Origin: Puniceibacterium sediminis | GTDB lineage: Bacteria > Pseudomonadota > Alphaproteobacteria > Rhodobacterales > Rhodobacteraceae | Assembly (NCBI RefSeq): GCF_900188035.1 | Contig: NZ_FZNN01000015.1 | Location: 55,830-119,829 of the forward strand | Direction of reading: 5' to 3' | DNA length: 64,000 nucleotides | Part shown: piece by piece, positions 55,157 through 63,904 of the stretch | How the letters are laid out: each line of letters begins with the position of its first letter | Numbering within the stretch: the stretch's first letter is position 1 | Made by a program: the position numbers and the translations under genes | The notes under the pieces: generated by a model | What the model saw: only the letters and a program-made list of their open reading frames with translations | Told to the model about the DNA's origin: nothing | Databases searched by the model: none

Positions 55157-55465
55157 TCAACCCATATCCTTGAACAGCCCGTTCCAGGCCGCGGCAGTCG
55201 CCGCAGGCCCGGGAAGAACCCGGCCCGGCACATCAAGGGCCGCGCGGAACGCCTCAAACGCCTCTGCGGGCAGTACTGACAGAGATATGCGCCGCCCGAT
55301 CTGTTCGACGTGCAGAACGGCGGATTGCCAAATAAAATCAGCCCCTTGCAGGCCGATTGTGGATGCGGCGGCGCGGATAGGTTTCTCATCCCGACGGTGA
55401 AGCCGCAGTTGCTTGCGCGCGTCCATCCGGCCCGGCGTGGTTTCTGGCAGATCACTGGCGAACAT
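55157..55465 (-). CDS. DUF1778/TacA-like antitoxin homologue
   Basis: A 102-residue protein with the layout of DUF1778 antitoxins: a short basic ribbon (ARKQLRLH), a helix with RAAASTIGLQGADF (family: AA..G.s..dFi), LHVEQI, then ISLSVLPAEAFEAFRAALD, like the LS.edfeaFl.aLd.P neutralising tail. The start at 55465 is chosen because GAAGGAGA lies 7-14 bases upstream. Divergent from typical members, so it may be decaying with its toxin, or may remain as an autorepressor. Confidence 0.65.
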   Translation of the reverse strand: MFASDLPETTPGRMDARKQLRLHRRDEKPIRAAASTIGLQGADFIWQSAVLHVEQIGRRISLSVLPAEAFEAFRAALDVPGRVLPGPAATAAAWNGLFKDMG

Positions 55466-55483
55466 ATCCGGTCTCCTTCGCGC

Positions 55484-55514
55484 AATATGCATGGTCAAAC
55501 GCCGTGCATGTCAA
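55484..55514 (-). promoter_or_regulatory. Possible promoter of the antitoxin-like gene
   Basis: On the minus strand a consensus TTGACA (55514-55509) is followed 19 bases later by CATATT (55489-55484), 18 bases before the ATG at 55465. The spacing is slightly long, so this is only a candidate. Confidence 0.4.
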
Positions 55515-55645
55515 GATCGCGCGGCCTTTGGCTCTGGCTGTTGTTTGCCAAAAAAAGACTGGGGAACGACACCCCCTTGTAGCTGAGTGCCGGAACGCAC
55601 ACTCTGTCCGCAAAACAGGCAAAAACTGGATCGGGGCGCGACGCT

Positions 55646-56899
55646 ATGCAGATTACACGACGTTGGATAACACTGGCGGGCGCAGCTGCCCTTCTTTCGG
55701 GCTGCGGCGTGGGCGGCGGTATGGGAAGTGGCGGCGCGATAGGTGTCAGTGCGCCGGATCCGGGCCTGCGCCCGCAGCCGAATGCGGCATACGACGCTTG
55801 GGTTGCCGCGTTTCGGAGCCGCGCCAAGGCTCAGGGAATATCTGACTCAACACTTGGCGCAGCCTTTCGCAAGGCGGGCTATCTGCCAGGCGTAGTCGAG
55901 CGTGATCGCAACCAAACGGAATTTTCCCGCTCGCTCGAAGACTACCTGGCCATCGTCGCATCGCCTGACAAAGTGGCGGCCGGTCGTTCGGCGCTGTCAG
56001 AATACGGCAGTTTACTGAACGAGATTGAGGGCAGATACGGCGTCCCCGCCCGCATCACTGCAGCGGTTTGGGGGATGGAGAGCAACTATGGCGCGCGGCG
56101 CGGGGACATCTCCGTGATTTCCGCCACTTCGACCCTCGCCTATGACGGACGGCGGGGCGTGTTCTTTGAAAAACAGCTCATCGCGGCGCTGAAGATCCTG
56201 CAAAATGGGGATGTATCCGCCGACAGGCTGGTCGGCAGCTGGGCGGGTGCAATGGGCCATACCCAGTTCATCCCCACCACATTCGAGGCCTATGCCGTAG
56301 ATTTTCATGGCGACGGACGGCGCGACATCTGGTCTGATGATCCGACCGATGGGCTGGCCTCGACCGCCGCCTATCTGTCGGCGTCGGGGTGGCGGCATGG
56401 TATGCCTTGGGGGCAGGAAGTACGCCTGCCCACGGCGTTCGACGCATCACTGGCCGGTCGCGGCAAGCGCCGTTCGGTTGGCGAATGGAACGCACTTGGG
56501 ATCCGTGCGGTCACTGGCGGCCCGGTACCGGATCATGGCCCTGCTGCCTTGCTGCTGCCCTCGGGTGTCGCGGGTCCGGCCTTTCTAGCCTTTCGCAACT
56601 TTGACATCATCCTGCGCTATAACAATTCCGAAAATTACGGCATCGGTATCGGGTATCTGTCGGACCGCATCGCTGGGGCCCCACTGCTGACCGCGCGCTT
56701 TCCGCCCGACCGTTTTGGGCTGACCATCGAGGACCGTCAAAGACTGCAACAACGGCTGACCGCGCTCGGCTTTGATACGGGGGGATCGGACGGCGTGATA
56801 GGCCCCAAGAGCGAAGAGGCGATCCGGGCCTATCAGGCCAGCAGGGGCCTGTTGGTCACTGGTCAGCCGTCGCGGGAATTACTGGTGCAACTTGGCTGA
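55646..56899 (+). CDS. Lytic murein transglycosylase (MltB-like) with peptidoglycan-binding domain
   Basis: A 417-residue lipoprotein: signal with lipobox LLSGC (Cys about residue 20), an SLT/MltB catalytic domain (residues about 45-340; AAVWGMESNYG with the catalytic Glu, GSWAGAMGHTQFIPTTF) and a C-terminal peptidoglycan-binding domain (about 350-415; LQQRLTALGFDTGGSDGVIGP). It cleaves the glycan chain with 1,6-anhydro product. Transcribed alone; unrelated to the metabolic genes. Confidence 0.94.
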   Translation: MQITRRWITLAGAAALLSGCGVGGGMGSGGAIGVSAPDPGLRPQPNAAYDAWVAAFRSRAKAQGISDSTLGAAFRKAGYLPGVVERDRNQTEFSRSLEDYLAIVASPDKVAAGRSALSEYGSLLNEIEGRYGVPARITAAVWGMESNYGARRGDISVISATSTLAYDGRRGVFFEKQLIAALKILQNGDVSADRLVGSWAGAMGHTQFIPTTFEAYAVDFHGDGRRDIWSDDPTDGLASTAAYLSASGWRHGMPWGQEVRLPTAFDASLAGRGKRRSVGEWNALGIRAVTGGPVPDHGPAALLLPSGVAGPAFLAFRNFDIILRYNNSENYGIGIGYLSDRIAGAPLLTARFPPDRFGLTIEDRQRLQQRLTALGFDTGGSDGVIGPKSEEAIRAYQASRGLLVTGQPSRELLVQLG

Positions 56900-56944
56900 A
56901 TCCAGCGCCATTGCCTAATGGGTAGATCCGCACCGCTTCCCAAC

Positions 56945-57898
56945 CTAAAGCGTGCGGATCGGACAGCCTTTTTGAAAGGCTGCAACAGCCTCGACAGTCT
57001 GTTCATAGAACACGCGCCAGGTGGCCTGTGTGACATAGCCCAGATGCGGAGTCAGCATAAGCCGATCCCCGAACCTCGTCTTGGACTGACGCCACGGATC
57101 GTTGGGCGGAAGCGGCTCTACCTCAAACACATCAATGGCAGCCAGTGCCGAAGGGTCTCTGTCCATCCATGCAAACAGCGCGTCCCGATCCAGCAGCCCG
57201 GCGCGCGAGGTGTTTATGACCAGCGCACCCTTTGGCAGCGCCTGCAGGGCCGAAGCATCCACAATCCCTGAACTGCGCTCTGACAGGACCATGTGGATTG
57301 ACAAGACATCCACCTGCGCGGCCAGCGCCTCCAATGTCGGTGCAAAGGATACGCCTGCTTCCGCAGCCCGGCCTTCGGTCAGATTGGGCGACCAGGCCGC
57401 CACCTCGGCGCAAAAGGCATGCGACAGAGTCGCTACCTGACGGCCAACATTCCCCAGACCAACCAATCCGATACGCAAATCCGCCAGATCCCGTCCGGGC
57501 ACGCCTTGAAATCCGCCAGCACTCAGCTGCGCCGTTTCGGCCCCGATCCGACGTGTCTGGTGTAGCATCATCGCCAGCGTCAGTTCTGATGTCGTGGTCT
57601 TGCGGGATTGGGTCGCCGAGACGAGCACGCCCCGCGCCTGCGCGGCGGCGAGGTCGATGGACGCATTGCGCGGCCCGGTGGTGACGATCAGTTTCAGATT
57701 GGGCAGGGCCTCAATCAGCGCAGCCGGGAAAGGTGTGCGCTCTCGCATGACGCAGACAACCTGAAACGGCTTCAGCGTCTCGACCAGCCTGTCAGCCTTT
57801 ATCGGATCTTTGAAAAAGGTAACATTTCCATCCAACTGCGCCCAGTCAGCCGTCTTTTCAGCGACTCCCGCCCAGTCGTCCAGTACCGCAATCCGCAT
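56945..57898 (-). CDS. D-2-hydroxyacid dehydrogenase family protein
   Basis: A 317-residue NAD-dependent dehydrogenase: cofactor turn GLGNVGRQ, the Arg in INTSRAGLLD, Glu in DVFEVEPLP and the His in TPHLGYVT. Closest in layout to phosphoglycerate-dehydrogenase-like members with an N-terminal MRIAVLDDWAG. The start at 57898 is chosen over 57979 because the extra 27 residues do not fit the family. Transcribed alone on the minus strand; substrate unknown. Confidence 0.88.
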   Translation of the reverse strand: MRIAVLDDWAGVAEKTADWAQLDGNVTFFKDPIKADRLVETLKPFQVVCVMRERTPFPAALIEALPNLKLIVTTGPRNASIDLAAAQARGVLVSATQSRKTTTSELTLAMMLHQTRRIGAETAQLSAGGFQGVPGRDLADLRIGLVGLGNVGRQVATLSHAFCAEVAAWSPNLTEGRAAEAGVSFAPTLEALAAQVDVLSIHMVLSERSSGIVDASALQALPKGALVINTSRAGLLDRDALFAWMDRDPSALAAIDVFEVEPLPPNDPWRQSKTRFGDRLMLTPHLGYVTQATWRVFYEQTVEAVAAFQKGCPIRTL

Positions 57899-58369
57899 AA
57901 ATTTTCCCTCGCCTATTGTGCATTGGCCACATTGTTCGCTTGTCAGTACCGTATAGAAGCTTTGCCGTTGGGTCGGCAACTCTTTGGGAGCAAAACCAAA
58001 ACTGGGGGCAGGTTAGCTGGCAGTCGCCGGTTGCTTGGGGACAACGCACGACAAACAACATCGCCAGTAGTGAAAACCTACTTTCGGAAGCCTGGGCCGA
58101 TTTCATCCTGAAAAACCGCAGTGAGATTGGCCAGCTGCAAATAAAAGCGTGGCAGTGGCTGGGGGCTAGAAGTGGGGTGTCCTGCATCCGAGAAATTGGG
58201 GATCATCCGCACTGATGACCCGGGATTTGGTACGGAAACATAAACGCTTGTTGTTGATTGTTAAAGTTTACGTATGCACAAAACTGTGCTGGAATCACCG
58301 CATCAACCCTCGCGGCATTGTTAACGCGACAGCTCCGGCGGCCAATTTCACAGAGGGGAACTCACCCCT
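57899..58369. other. 471-base intergenic region
   Basis: Contains the promoter of the dehydrogenase to the left and a short inverted repeat (AGGGG/CCCCT, 58354-58369) next to the dctM stop that could be a weak terminator for the minus-strand TRAP operon. Open frames in it (for example 57916-58215 on the plus strand) have no recognised family. Confidence 0.45.
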
Positions 58370-59653
58370 TTAAAATCCGCTGGCTTTCGGAAGCCAGGTG
58401 GACAGGGCAGGCACAAAGGTGATCAACAGCAACGCGGTGGCGAGAGCCAGAAAGAACGGCGGCATTTCCTTGATTATGGCAGAGGGTTTTAAGTTCGTAG
58501 TTGAGGATACGACGAAAATGAGACTGCCCACTGGTGGCGTCGCGAGGCCAATCGTCAGGTTCACTATGACCACGATGGCAAAATGATTGGGGTCGATGCC
58601 AAGCGCCAGACTGATCGGCGCAAGGATCGGAACAAGGATCATCACGCCGGGCAAAGGGTCCATGAACAGGCCGAAGATCAACAGAAGTACGTTCACAGCC
58701 AACAGAAAGACGATGGGTGACAGATCCAGAGAAATTATCGCTTGGGCCAGTGACTGTGGAATGTTTTCGATGATCAGGATCCAGGCAAAGGCGCGGGCTG
58801 CACCAAGGATCAGAAGAACAGCGCTAGAGGTCAGGGCCGCGCGCAAGATGATCACTGGCAGGTCCTTTATCCGCAGTGAACGGTAGATGAACATGCCAAC
58901 GAACAAAGCATAAAAGACTGCGATGACAGAGGCTTCGGTCGGGGTGAAGACGCCGAAACGGATCCCCCCCACGATCAGTACTATCAGCAGAAGCGCTGGA
59001 AAGGCATGGATCGCGATGCGCCCGATTGCCGCGAGGGGCGGCATTGGGTCGCCGCTTGCATAACCGCGCTTGCGACTGACCCGTGCATTGGCCAGCAGCA
59101 CCACGACGGTGATCAAGACGCCCGGCAGGACGCCGGCCATGAAAAGCGAACCGACCGAAACCTCCTGATCCTGCATGGCGTAGATGATCATGGTGATTGA
59201 GGGCGGGATGATCGGTCCGACAATGGAACTCGCGATTGTCAGCGCCCCGGCATAGGCGCGGTCGTATCCGCCTTTTTCCATCATCCGGATCATCATTGTG
59301 CCGGGACCGGCCGCATCAGCGAGTGCGCTGCCCGAAATTCCCGCGAACATTGCCGAACTGACGACGTTGGCATGCCCCAGGCCGCCTTTGAGGTGACCGA
59401 CAAGGGACTGTGCCAAACGCAGCATGGCCAGCGTTACGGCTCCGCCGGTCATGATTTCTGCGGCCAGAATGAAGAAGGGCACTGCGAGGAGGGGGAAGCT
59501 GTCGAGACCCGAGAACATCTCCTTTACCACGACCAGATTGGGATAGCTTGATCCGAAGCTGAGCGCGGCAAAGACGGAAATTGCCATGGCAAATGCGACA
59601 GGCAAGCCAAGCGCCAACAGGACAAACAAGGTCGGAAAGAGGATTTCAGCCAT
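58370..59653 (-). CDS. TRAP transporter large permease, DctM family
   Basis: A 427-residue membrane protein. DctM patterns: VPFFILAAEIMTGG, GISGSALADAAGPGTMMI and VGPIIPPSITMIIYAM. The start at 59653 overlaps the end of dctQ by 8 bases; an upstream frame lies inside dctQ. Second TRAP system of the window. Genes nearby (3-hydroxyisobutyrate dehydrogenase type and aldehyde dehydrogenase) suggest an organic-acid substrate. Confidence 0.92.
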   Translation of the reverse strand: MAEILFPTLFVLLALGLPVAFAMAISVFAALSFGSSYPNLVVVKEMFSGLDSFPLLAVPFFILAAEIMTGGAVTLAMLRLAQSLVGHLKGGLGHANVVSSAMFAGISGSALADAAGPGTMMIRMMEKGGYDRAYAGALTIASSIVGPIIPPSITMIIYAMQDQEVSVGSLFMAGVLPGVLITVVVLLANARVSRKRGYASGDPMPPLAAIGRIAIHAFPALLLIVLIVGGIRFGVFTPTEASVIAVFYALFVGMFIYRSLRIKDLPVIILRAALTSSAVLLILGAARAFAWILIIENIPQSLAQAIISLDLSPIVFLLAVNVLLLIFGLFMDPLPGVMILVPILAPISLALGIDPNHFAIVVIVNLTIGLATPPVGSLIFVVSSTTNLKPSAIIKEMPPFFLALATALLLITFVPALSTWLPKASGF

Positions 59654-60167
59654 TGGCGCCTCCGGGCAGAGCGTCGGCATCCGCGCCATTGGAGCGCTTG
59701 TAGGTGCCTGCCATCAGAAACGGTTTTGCGATCAGCAGCAGGTGTAGAACCAGCAGACCAAAGCCGACGGGCATGGCAGCGTAGACATAAATGAACGAAA
59801 GGCGCAGCGCGGGAGTCACCTGATATTGCATCCGCTGGGCATACTGAATGCCAACATAGACCATGAAGCAAAAGAAGATCAGCAGGCCGACGACGATGGC
59901 CCCACGGATCAACCTTTGCCCAAGATCAGGCAGCGCGTCCTGAAGATTTGTGATGGCAACGTGTCCGCCCGAGCGTAGGACGAGGCCCGCGCCACTGAAC
60001 GTCATCCAGATCATAAGATAGCGCGCGGCTTCGTCAGCCCATGGCAGTGAATGTGCGGTCAGATAGCGCAACGTGATGTTCGCACCGACGATCAGCGTCA
60101 TTGCCGACAGCATCAGGATAAGCGTCCAACTATTCGCCGCGACAAATATTTTTTCGAGCCGTTTCAA
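59646..60167 (-). CDS. TRAP transporter small permease, DctQ family
   Basis: A 173-residue membrane protein with four helices (SWTLILMLSAMTLIVGAN, YLMIWMTFSGAGLVL, IRGAIVVGLLIFFCFMVY, AMPVGFGLLVLHLLL). It starts at a TTG (60167) with a poor ribosome site and lies 52 bases after the dctP stop across a strong hairpin, so its translation is probably kept low relative to dctP. Confidence 0.88.
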   Translation of the reverse strand: MKRLEKIFVAANSWTLILMLSAMTLIVGANITLRYLTAHSLPWADEAARYLMIWMTFSGAGLVLRSGGHVAITNLQDALPDLGQRLIRGAIVVGLLIFFCFMVYVGIQYAQRMQYQVTPALRLSFIYVYAAMPVGFGLLVLHLLLIAKPFLMAGTYKRSNGADADALPGGANG

Positions 60168-60187
60168 GGGACAACCTGTGAAAGAGG

Positions 60188-60210
60188 GCCGGCGCCTATG
60201 GGGCGCCGGC
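60188..60210 (-). terminator. Hairpin between dctP and dctQ
   Basis: A perfect 9-bp GC stem (60188-60196 with 60202-60210) and a 5-base loop immediately after the dctP stop on the minus strand, followed by CCCTCTTTC. Typical of TRAP operons, where it reduces expression of the membrane subunits or stabilises the binding-protein mRNA. Confidence 0.65.
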
Positions 60211-60219
60211 GGTATAAGT

Positions 60220-61200
60220 TCACTTGAAGTTCACGATCGAGTCGACAAAGTCCTTGCCGTAGGTCTCGTAGTACCCTTCATAGGCGGACTGGATCGAACT
60301 CTGGAATTCGGCCTTTTCGTCCGCGGACAGGGCGTTGACCTCCATGCCGCGCTCTTTCAGCGTCTCGACGCCGGTCTTTTCGACATTGTCCACGTAGGCG
60401 CGCATTGCGACCACGGCTTCCTTGGCGGCCTTTTCGAACGCTGCTTTCTGCGTGTCATCCAGACCTTCCCAGAATGGTTTGGATACCAGCAGCATCGCTG
60501 GCGAATAGACATGGCCCGACAGGGTCAGATATTTCTGCACCTCGTTAAGCTTGACCGAGACGATCACCGACAGCGGATTTTCCTGACCGTCGATCACGCC
60601 TTGCTGCAGCGAAGAGATGACTTCGGGCCAGGCCATCGGGGTCGGTGCTGCGCCCATAGCATTGAAGGCGGCAAGGTGCACAGGATTTTCCATCGTCCGA
60701 ATCTTCAGGCCCTCAACGTCGGCGGGCGTGTGGATCGCGTTGCGGTTGTTGGTGATGTGACGAAATCCCTGCTCGCCCCAGGCCAGCCCGTGCAGGCCAA
60801 CGTTATCGAACTTGGCCAGAATGTCCTGACCGATCGGTCCGTCGAGCACGGCGCGCGCGTGATCAAGATCGCGAAACAGGAAGGGGATGTCGAAAACACC
60901 CGTTTCCGACACAAAGTTTGCCAGGGTTCCGGAAGACACGATGGTCGCCTCGACCGTACCAATTTGAAGCCCTTCGATGACTTCGCGTTCACCACCCAGA
61001 CCCGAGGACGGGAAGTGGACGACGTTGAACTGGTCCCCGGTCTCGGCCTTCAGGACTTCTTCGAATTTGCTGGCGGCGACGCCATAATGGCTATCGGGCG
61101 CAAGTGCATAGCCGATCTTGATGTCAGTCTGTGCAAAGGCTGGAAAGCCAGCCGCTGCAAAGGCGCCGGCCGCAGCCAGCACACGGAAATCGATTGTCAT
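60220..61200 (-). CDS. TRAP transporter substrate-binding protein, DctP family
   Basis: A 326-residue exported protein, signal peptide ending AFA (about residue 23). DctP features: IKIGYALAPDSHYGV, FPSSGLGGEREVIEGLQ and the ligand-arginine segment GLKIRTMENPVH. GGGAGGAACACC precedes the ATG at 61200. First gene of the minus-strand TRAP operon, 95 bases after the dehydrogenase gene. Ligand not predictable beyond a small carboxylate. Confidence 0.92.
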   Translation of the reverse strand: MTIDFRVLAAAGAFAAAGFPAFAQTDIKIGYALAPDSHYGVAASKFEEVLKAETGDQFNVVHFPSSGLGGEREVIEGLQIGTVEATIVSSGTLANFVSETGVFDIPFLFRDLDHARAVLDGPIGQDILAKFDNVGLHGLAWGEQGFRHITNNRNAIHTPADVEGLKIRTMENPVHLAAFNAMGAAPTPMAWPEVISSLQQGVIDGQENPLSVIVSVKLNEVQKYLTLSGHVYSPAMLLVSKPFWEGLDDTQKAAFEKAAKEAVVAMRAYVDNVEKTGVETLKERGMEVNALSADEKAEFQSSIQSAYEGYYETYGKDFVDSIVNFK

Positions 61201-61294
61201 GGTGTTCCTCCCTTAAGTGTCCGCTAGTGCTACAGAAGCCGAATTTGGGTGGCAACCCCGCTTCAAGCGGGGTTCAGGTATCCCGCTCCCTGAC

Positions 61295-62173
61295 CTAGCT
61301 TACGTCCTTGCGGAAAAGTTTGACCAGTTCCGGCAGGTAGGCCTGACCATACCCCGCATCAACGGCCGCGGAAATTGCTCCGGACACGCCATCGGCGATT
61401 GACGTGCGTGCACCGGCGGCGTCGGACATGGACCGGTAATAGTCTATGTCCTTCTGGGCATTGGCGACTGCGAAAGGCAGACCCTCGCGGTTTCCTTCGA
61501 CGATATATGGCGCAAGCCTGTCCAGCGCGACGCTGGCTCCACCGCCACCTGCCAGGACATCCACAAAGACCTGCGGATCTACGCCCGCGTCCGCCGACTG
61601 AGCGGCGGCTTCGGCCAGCAATGTCATGAAACCCACGGAAACATAGTTGTGCAGCAGCTTGAGGCGGTGGCCATGACCCAGCGGACCGACATGGGCCACG
61701 CTCTCGGTAAAAGATGCTAGCACTGGGCGAACCTTTTCGAGGGTGGCGGCCTCTCCACCGACGAGGACGTTAAGCTTGCCGTCATGTGCATGTCTGGCCG
61801 TGCGGGTCATCGGCGCGTCGATATAGTCACAGCCCATAGCCTTGACGATCTCGCCCATGCGCAGCGTCGACTCGGGCAGAGCCGTCGAGCAATCGACAAC
61901 CACACTGCCCGGTTTCAGGCCGGAGGTCAGCCCATCCGTACCGGTAACAATCGCCTCGACTTGCGGCGACCCGGTCACACACAGGATCACAACGTCAGAG
62001 GCCGCGGCAACAGCAGCCGAGGTTGCGCAGCCCTGCGCTCCACGAGCCGTGATCTCGTCCACCGGCTGATTGCCCGGATGATCCAAAAAGCTGAGTGGAA
62101 AGCCACCACGCGACAGGACGTTTCGGGCGATGCCATGCCCCATGAGTCCGATGCCGATGATTCCGACGTGCAT
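61295..62173 (-). CDS. NAD(P)-dependent beta-hydroxyacid dehydrogenase (3-hydroxyisobutyrate dehydrogenase family)
   Basis: A 292-residue enzyme: N-terminal GIIGIGLMGHGIARN cofactor motif, DAPMTRTARHA substrate motif, the GHGHRLKLLHNYVS segment holding the catalytic Lys, and an all-helical C-terminal half. The family includes 3-hydroxyisobutyrate, tartronate-semialdehyde and related dehydrogenases. Starts at 62173; the frame extends to 62386 without homology. Next to an aldehyde dehydrogenase and a TRAP system, so they may jointly oxidise or reduce a hydroxy acid. Confidence 0.9.
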   Translation of the reverse strand: MHVGIIGIGLMGHGIARNVLSRGGFPLSFLDHPGNQPVDEITARGAQGCATSAAVAAASDVVILCVTGSPQVEAIVTGTDGLTSGLKPGSVVVDCSTALPESTLRMGEIVKAMGCDYIDAPMTRTARHAHDGKLNVLVGGEAATLEKVRPVLASFTESVAHVGPLGHGHRLKLLHNYVSVGFMTLLAEAAAQSADAGVDPQVFVDVLAGGGGASVALDRLAPYIVEGNREGLPFAVANAQKDIDYYRSMSDAAGARTSIADGVSGAISAAVDAGYGQAYLPELVKLFRKDVS

Positions 62174-62288
62174 TGCGCTCTCCTTGATTTCGCTGCCTTG
62201 GACGGAGCAAGGCGCTTCATTTGCCGCTTGACTGTGGCAGCAGACCGGTCCGGATTTGCCTGCCCGCCACCGCTGCCCTCTACCCTGG

Positions 62289-63776
62289 TCAGTCGGTGTT
62301 GATCCAGATTGCCTTGGTGTCCAGGTATTCGTCCATGTGCTCGGTCCCGCCTTCGCGTCCGTAACCTGACATCTTGACCCCGCCAAACGGCACCGCCGGG
62401 TCGATGGCGTGATACATATTAACCCACACGGAACCTGCCTTGAGCCGATGGGCGAGCTTGTGCGCCGTGCCCAGATGGGTCGAGAACACGCCAGCCGCCA
62501 GACCGTATGCTGTCGCGTTGGCCCGTTCGACCACTTCGTCGATCGAATCGAATGGCAGAGCGGAGATCACCGGACCGAAGATCTCTTCGCGGGCAATTGT
62601 CATCTCGTCAGTGACTCTGCCAAACACTGTGGGCTGAATGAAATGGCCCCCTTTCAGATCTGGGCCATCTGCCTTGCCACCGCCGGTCAGAACCTCGGCA
62701 CCTTCGCGCGCTCCAACGTCCAGATAACCGGCAATCCGCTCGGCCTGACGAGCCGAAATGATCGGACCAATGTCGGTGGCAGTATCGATCCCGTGGCCAA
62801 TTTTGAGGCCCGCCGCGTATTCAGCCACCCGCTGCACGAATTCGTCGTGGATTTCGCGTGCGACAAACAGACGGGAACCAGCGATACAGATTTGCCCGGA
62901 ATTGGCGAATACTGCCATCGCCGCGACCGGCACTGCCTTTTCGATGTCAGCATCCTTGCAGACGATGACAGGCGACTTCCCACCCAGTTCGAGCGAGACC
63001 CGCTTTAGATTTCCGGTCGCTGCACGTGCGATGGCCTGTCCGGTTGCTGTAGAACCAGTGAACACAATCTTGTCCACGTCGGGATGCGCGGCAAGTGCTG
63101 CACCGGCCTCGGCGCCAAGGCCGGTGACGACGTTGAGCACACCATCGGGCAGTCCTGCGTCCTGCATGATCCGTGCTATCATCAACACGGTAAGAGACGC
63201 TTCCTCGGATGGTTTCAACACCACCGTGCACCCAGTTGCGATTGCCGGAGCTATTTTCCACACCGACCCCGCGATCGGGGCGTTCCAGGGAATGATGGCA
63301 CCGACCACGCCCACGGGTTCACGGACAGTCGACGAATAAATTTCGCCGGGAAAGGAGTTCTGGATCGTCTGGCCATGGATCGTCACGGCCTGCCCGGCGT
63401 AGAACCTCAACATGCCCAGAACCCTGCGGCTATTGGCCAGAGTCCGCTGGATCGGCATGCCCATGTCCAGCGTATCGGATAAGCAGAGTGTCTCCCACTC
63501 GGCCTCAAATCTGTCTGCAATCCGAAGCAAGAGCGCCTGGCGCTCGAAGGGTGTGAATTTGGACCAAGGGCCTACAAATGCCTTGCGAGCCGCTGCGACA
63601 GCCGCGCCTATATCCGTATCGGAACCCCGTGGTACGGTAGCCAACAAGGTCCCATCGGCCGGATTACGCGCCTCGATCAGCTCACCGGATTGAGCTTCGC
63701 ACCACTTGCCGTCAATAAACATGGGGCGAAAGGCGCCGTCATACAGGTTTCTTGCCGAAGTCTTCCAGTCTTTCAT
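62289..63776 (-). CDS. Aldehyde dehydrogenase family protein
   Basis: A 495-residue NAD(P)-dependent enzyme: catalytic Glu in LELGGKSP, nucleophile Cys in ANSGQICIAGSR, FTGSTATGQAI cofactor motif and IIPWNAPI. The layout is that of the general ALDH family (aldehyde, betaine-aldehyde or 4-hydroxyphenyl types) and not of the CoA-acylating methylmalonate-semialdehyde subgroup. It begins the minus-strand group with the dehydrogenase and TRAP genes; the 115-base gap to 61295-62173 allows a shared transcript. Confidence 0.94.
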   Translation of the reverse strand: MKDWKTSARNLYDGAFRPMFIDGKWCEAQSGELIEARNPADGTLLATVPRGSDTDIGAAVAAARKAFVGPWSKFTPFERQALLLRIADRFEAEWETLCLSDTLDMGMPIQRTLANSRRVLGMLRFYAGQAVTIHGQTIQNSFPGEIYSSTVREPVGVVGAIIPWNAPIAGSVWKIAPAIATGCTVVLKPSEEASLTVLMIARIMQDAGLPDGVLNVVTGLGAEAGAALAAHPDVDKIVFTGSTATGQAIARAATGNLKRVSLELGGKSPVIVCKDADIEKAVPVAAMAVFANSGQICIAGSRLFVAREIHDEFVQRVAEYAAGLKIGHGIDTATDIGPIISARQAERIAGYLDVGAREGAEVLTGGGKADGPDLKGGHFIQPTVFGRVTDEMTIAREEIFGPVISALPFDSIDEVVERANATAYGLAAGVFSTHLGTAHKLAHRLKAGSVWVNMYHAIDPAVPFGGVKMSGYGREGGTEHMDEYLDTKAIWINTD

Positions 63777-63904
63777 CTCGTTCCCTTCTTTCCGGGCGCT
63801 TGCCGGGTCGCGGGTCGTTCATGCACCTATGGTCAATATGCTGCAAGGCCACAGTTCCTGTGCACAGTCCTGAAACGCGATCCGATAATGTCGATGGTAT
63901 GGAT

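Noticed and set aside
57916..58215. Plus-strand frame in the gap before the second TRAP operon
   Set aside because: No family, no ribosome site, composition not like the neighbours.
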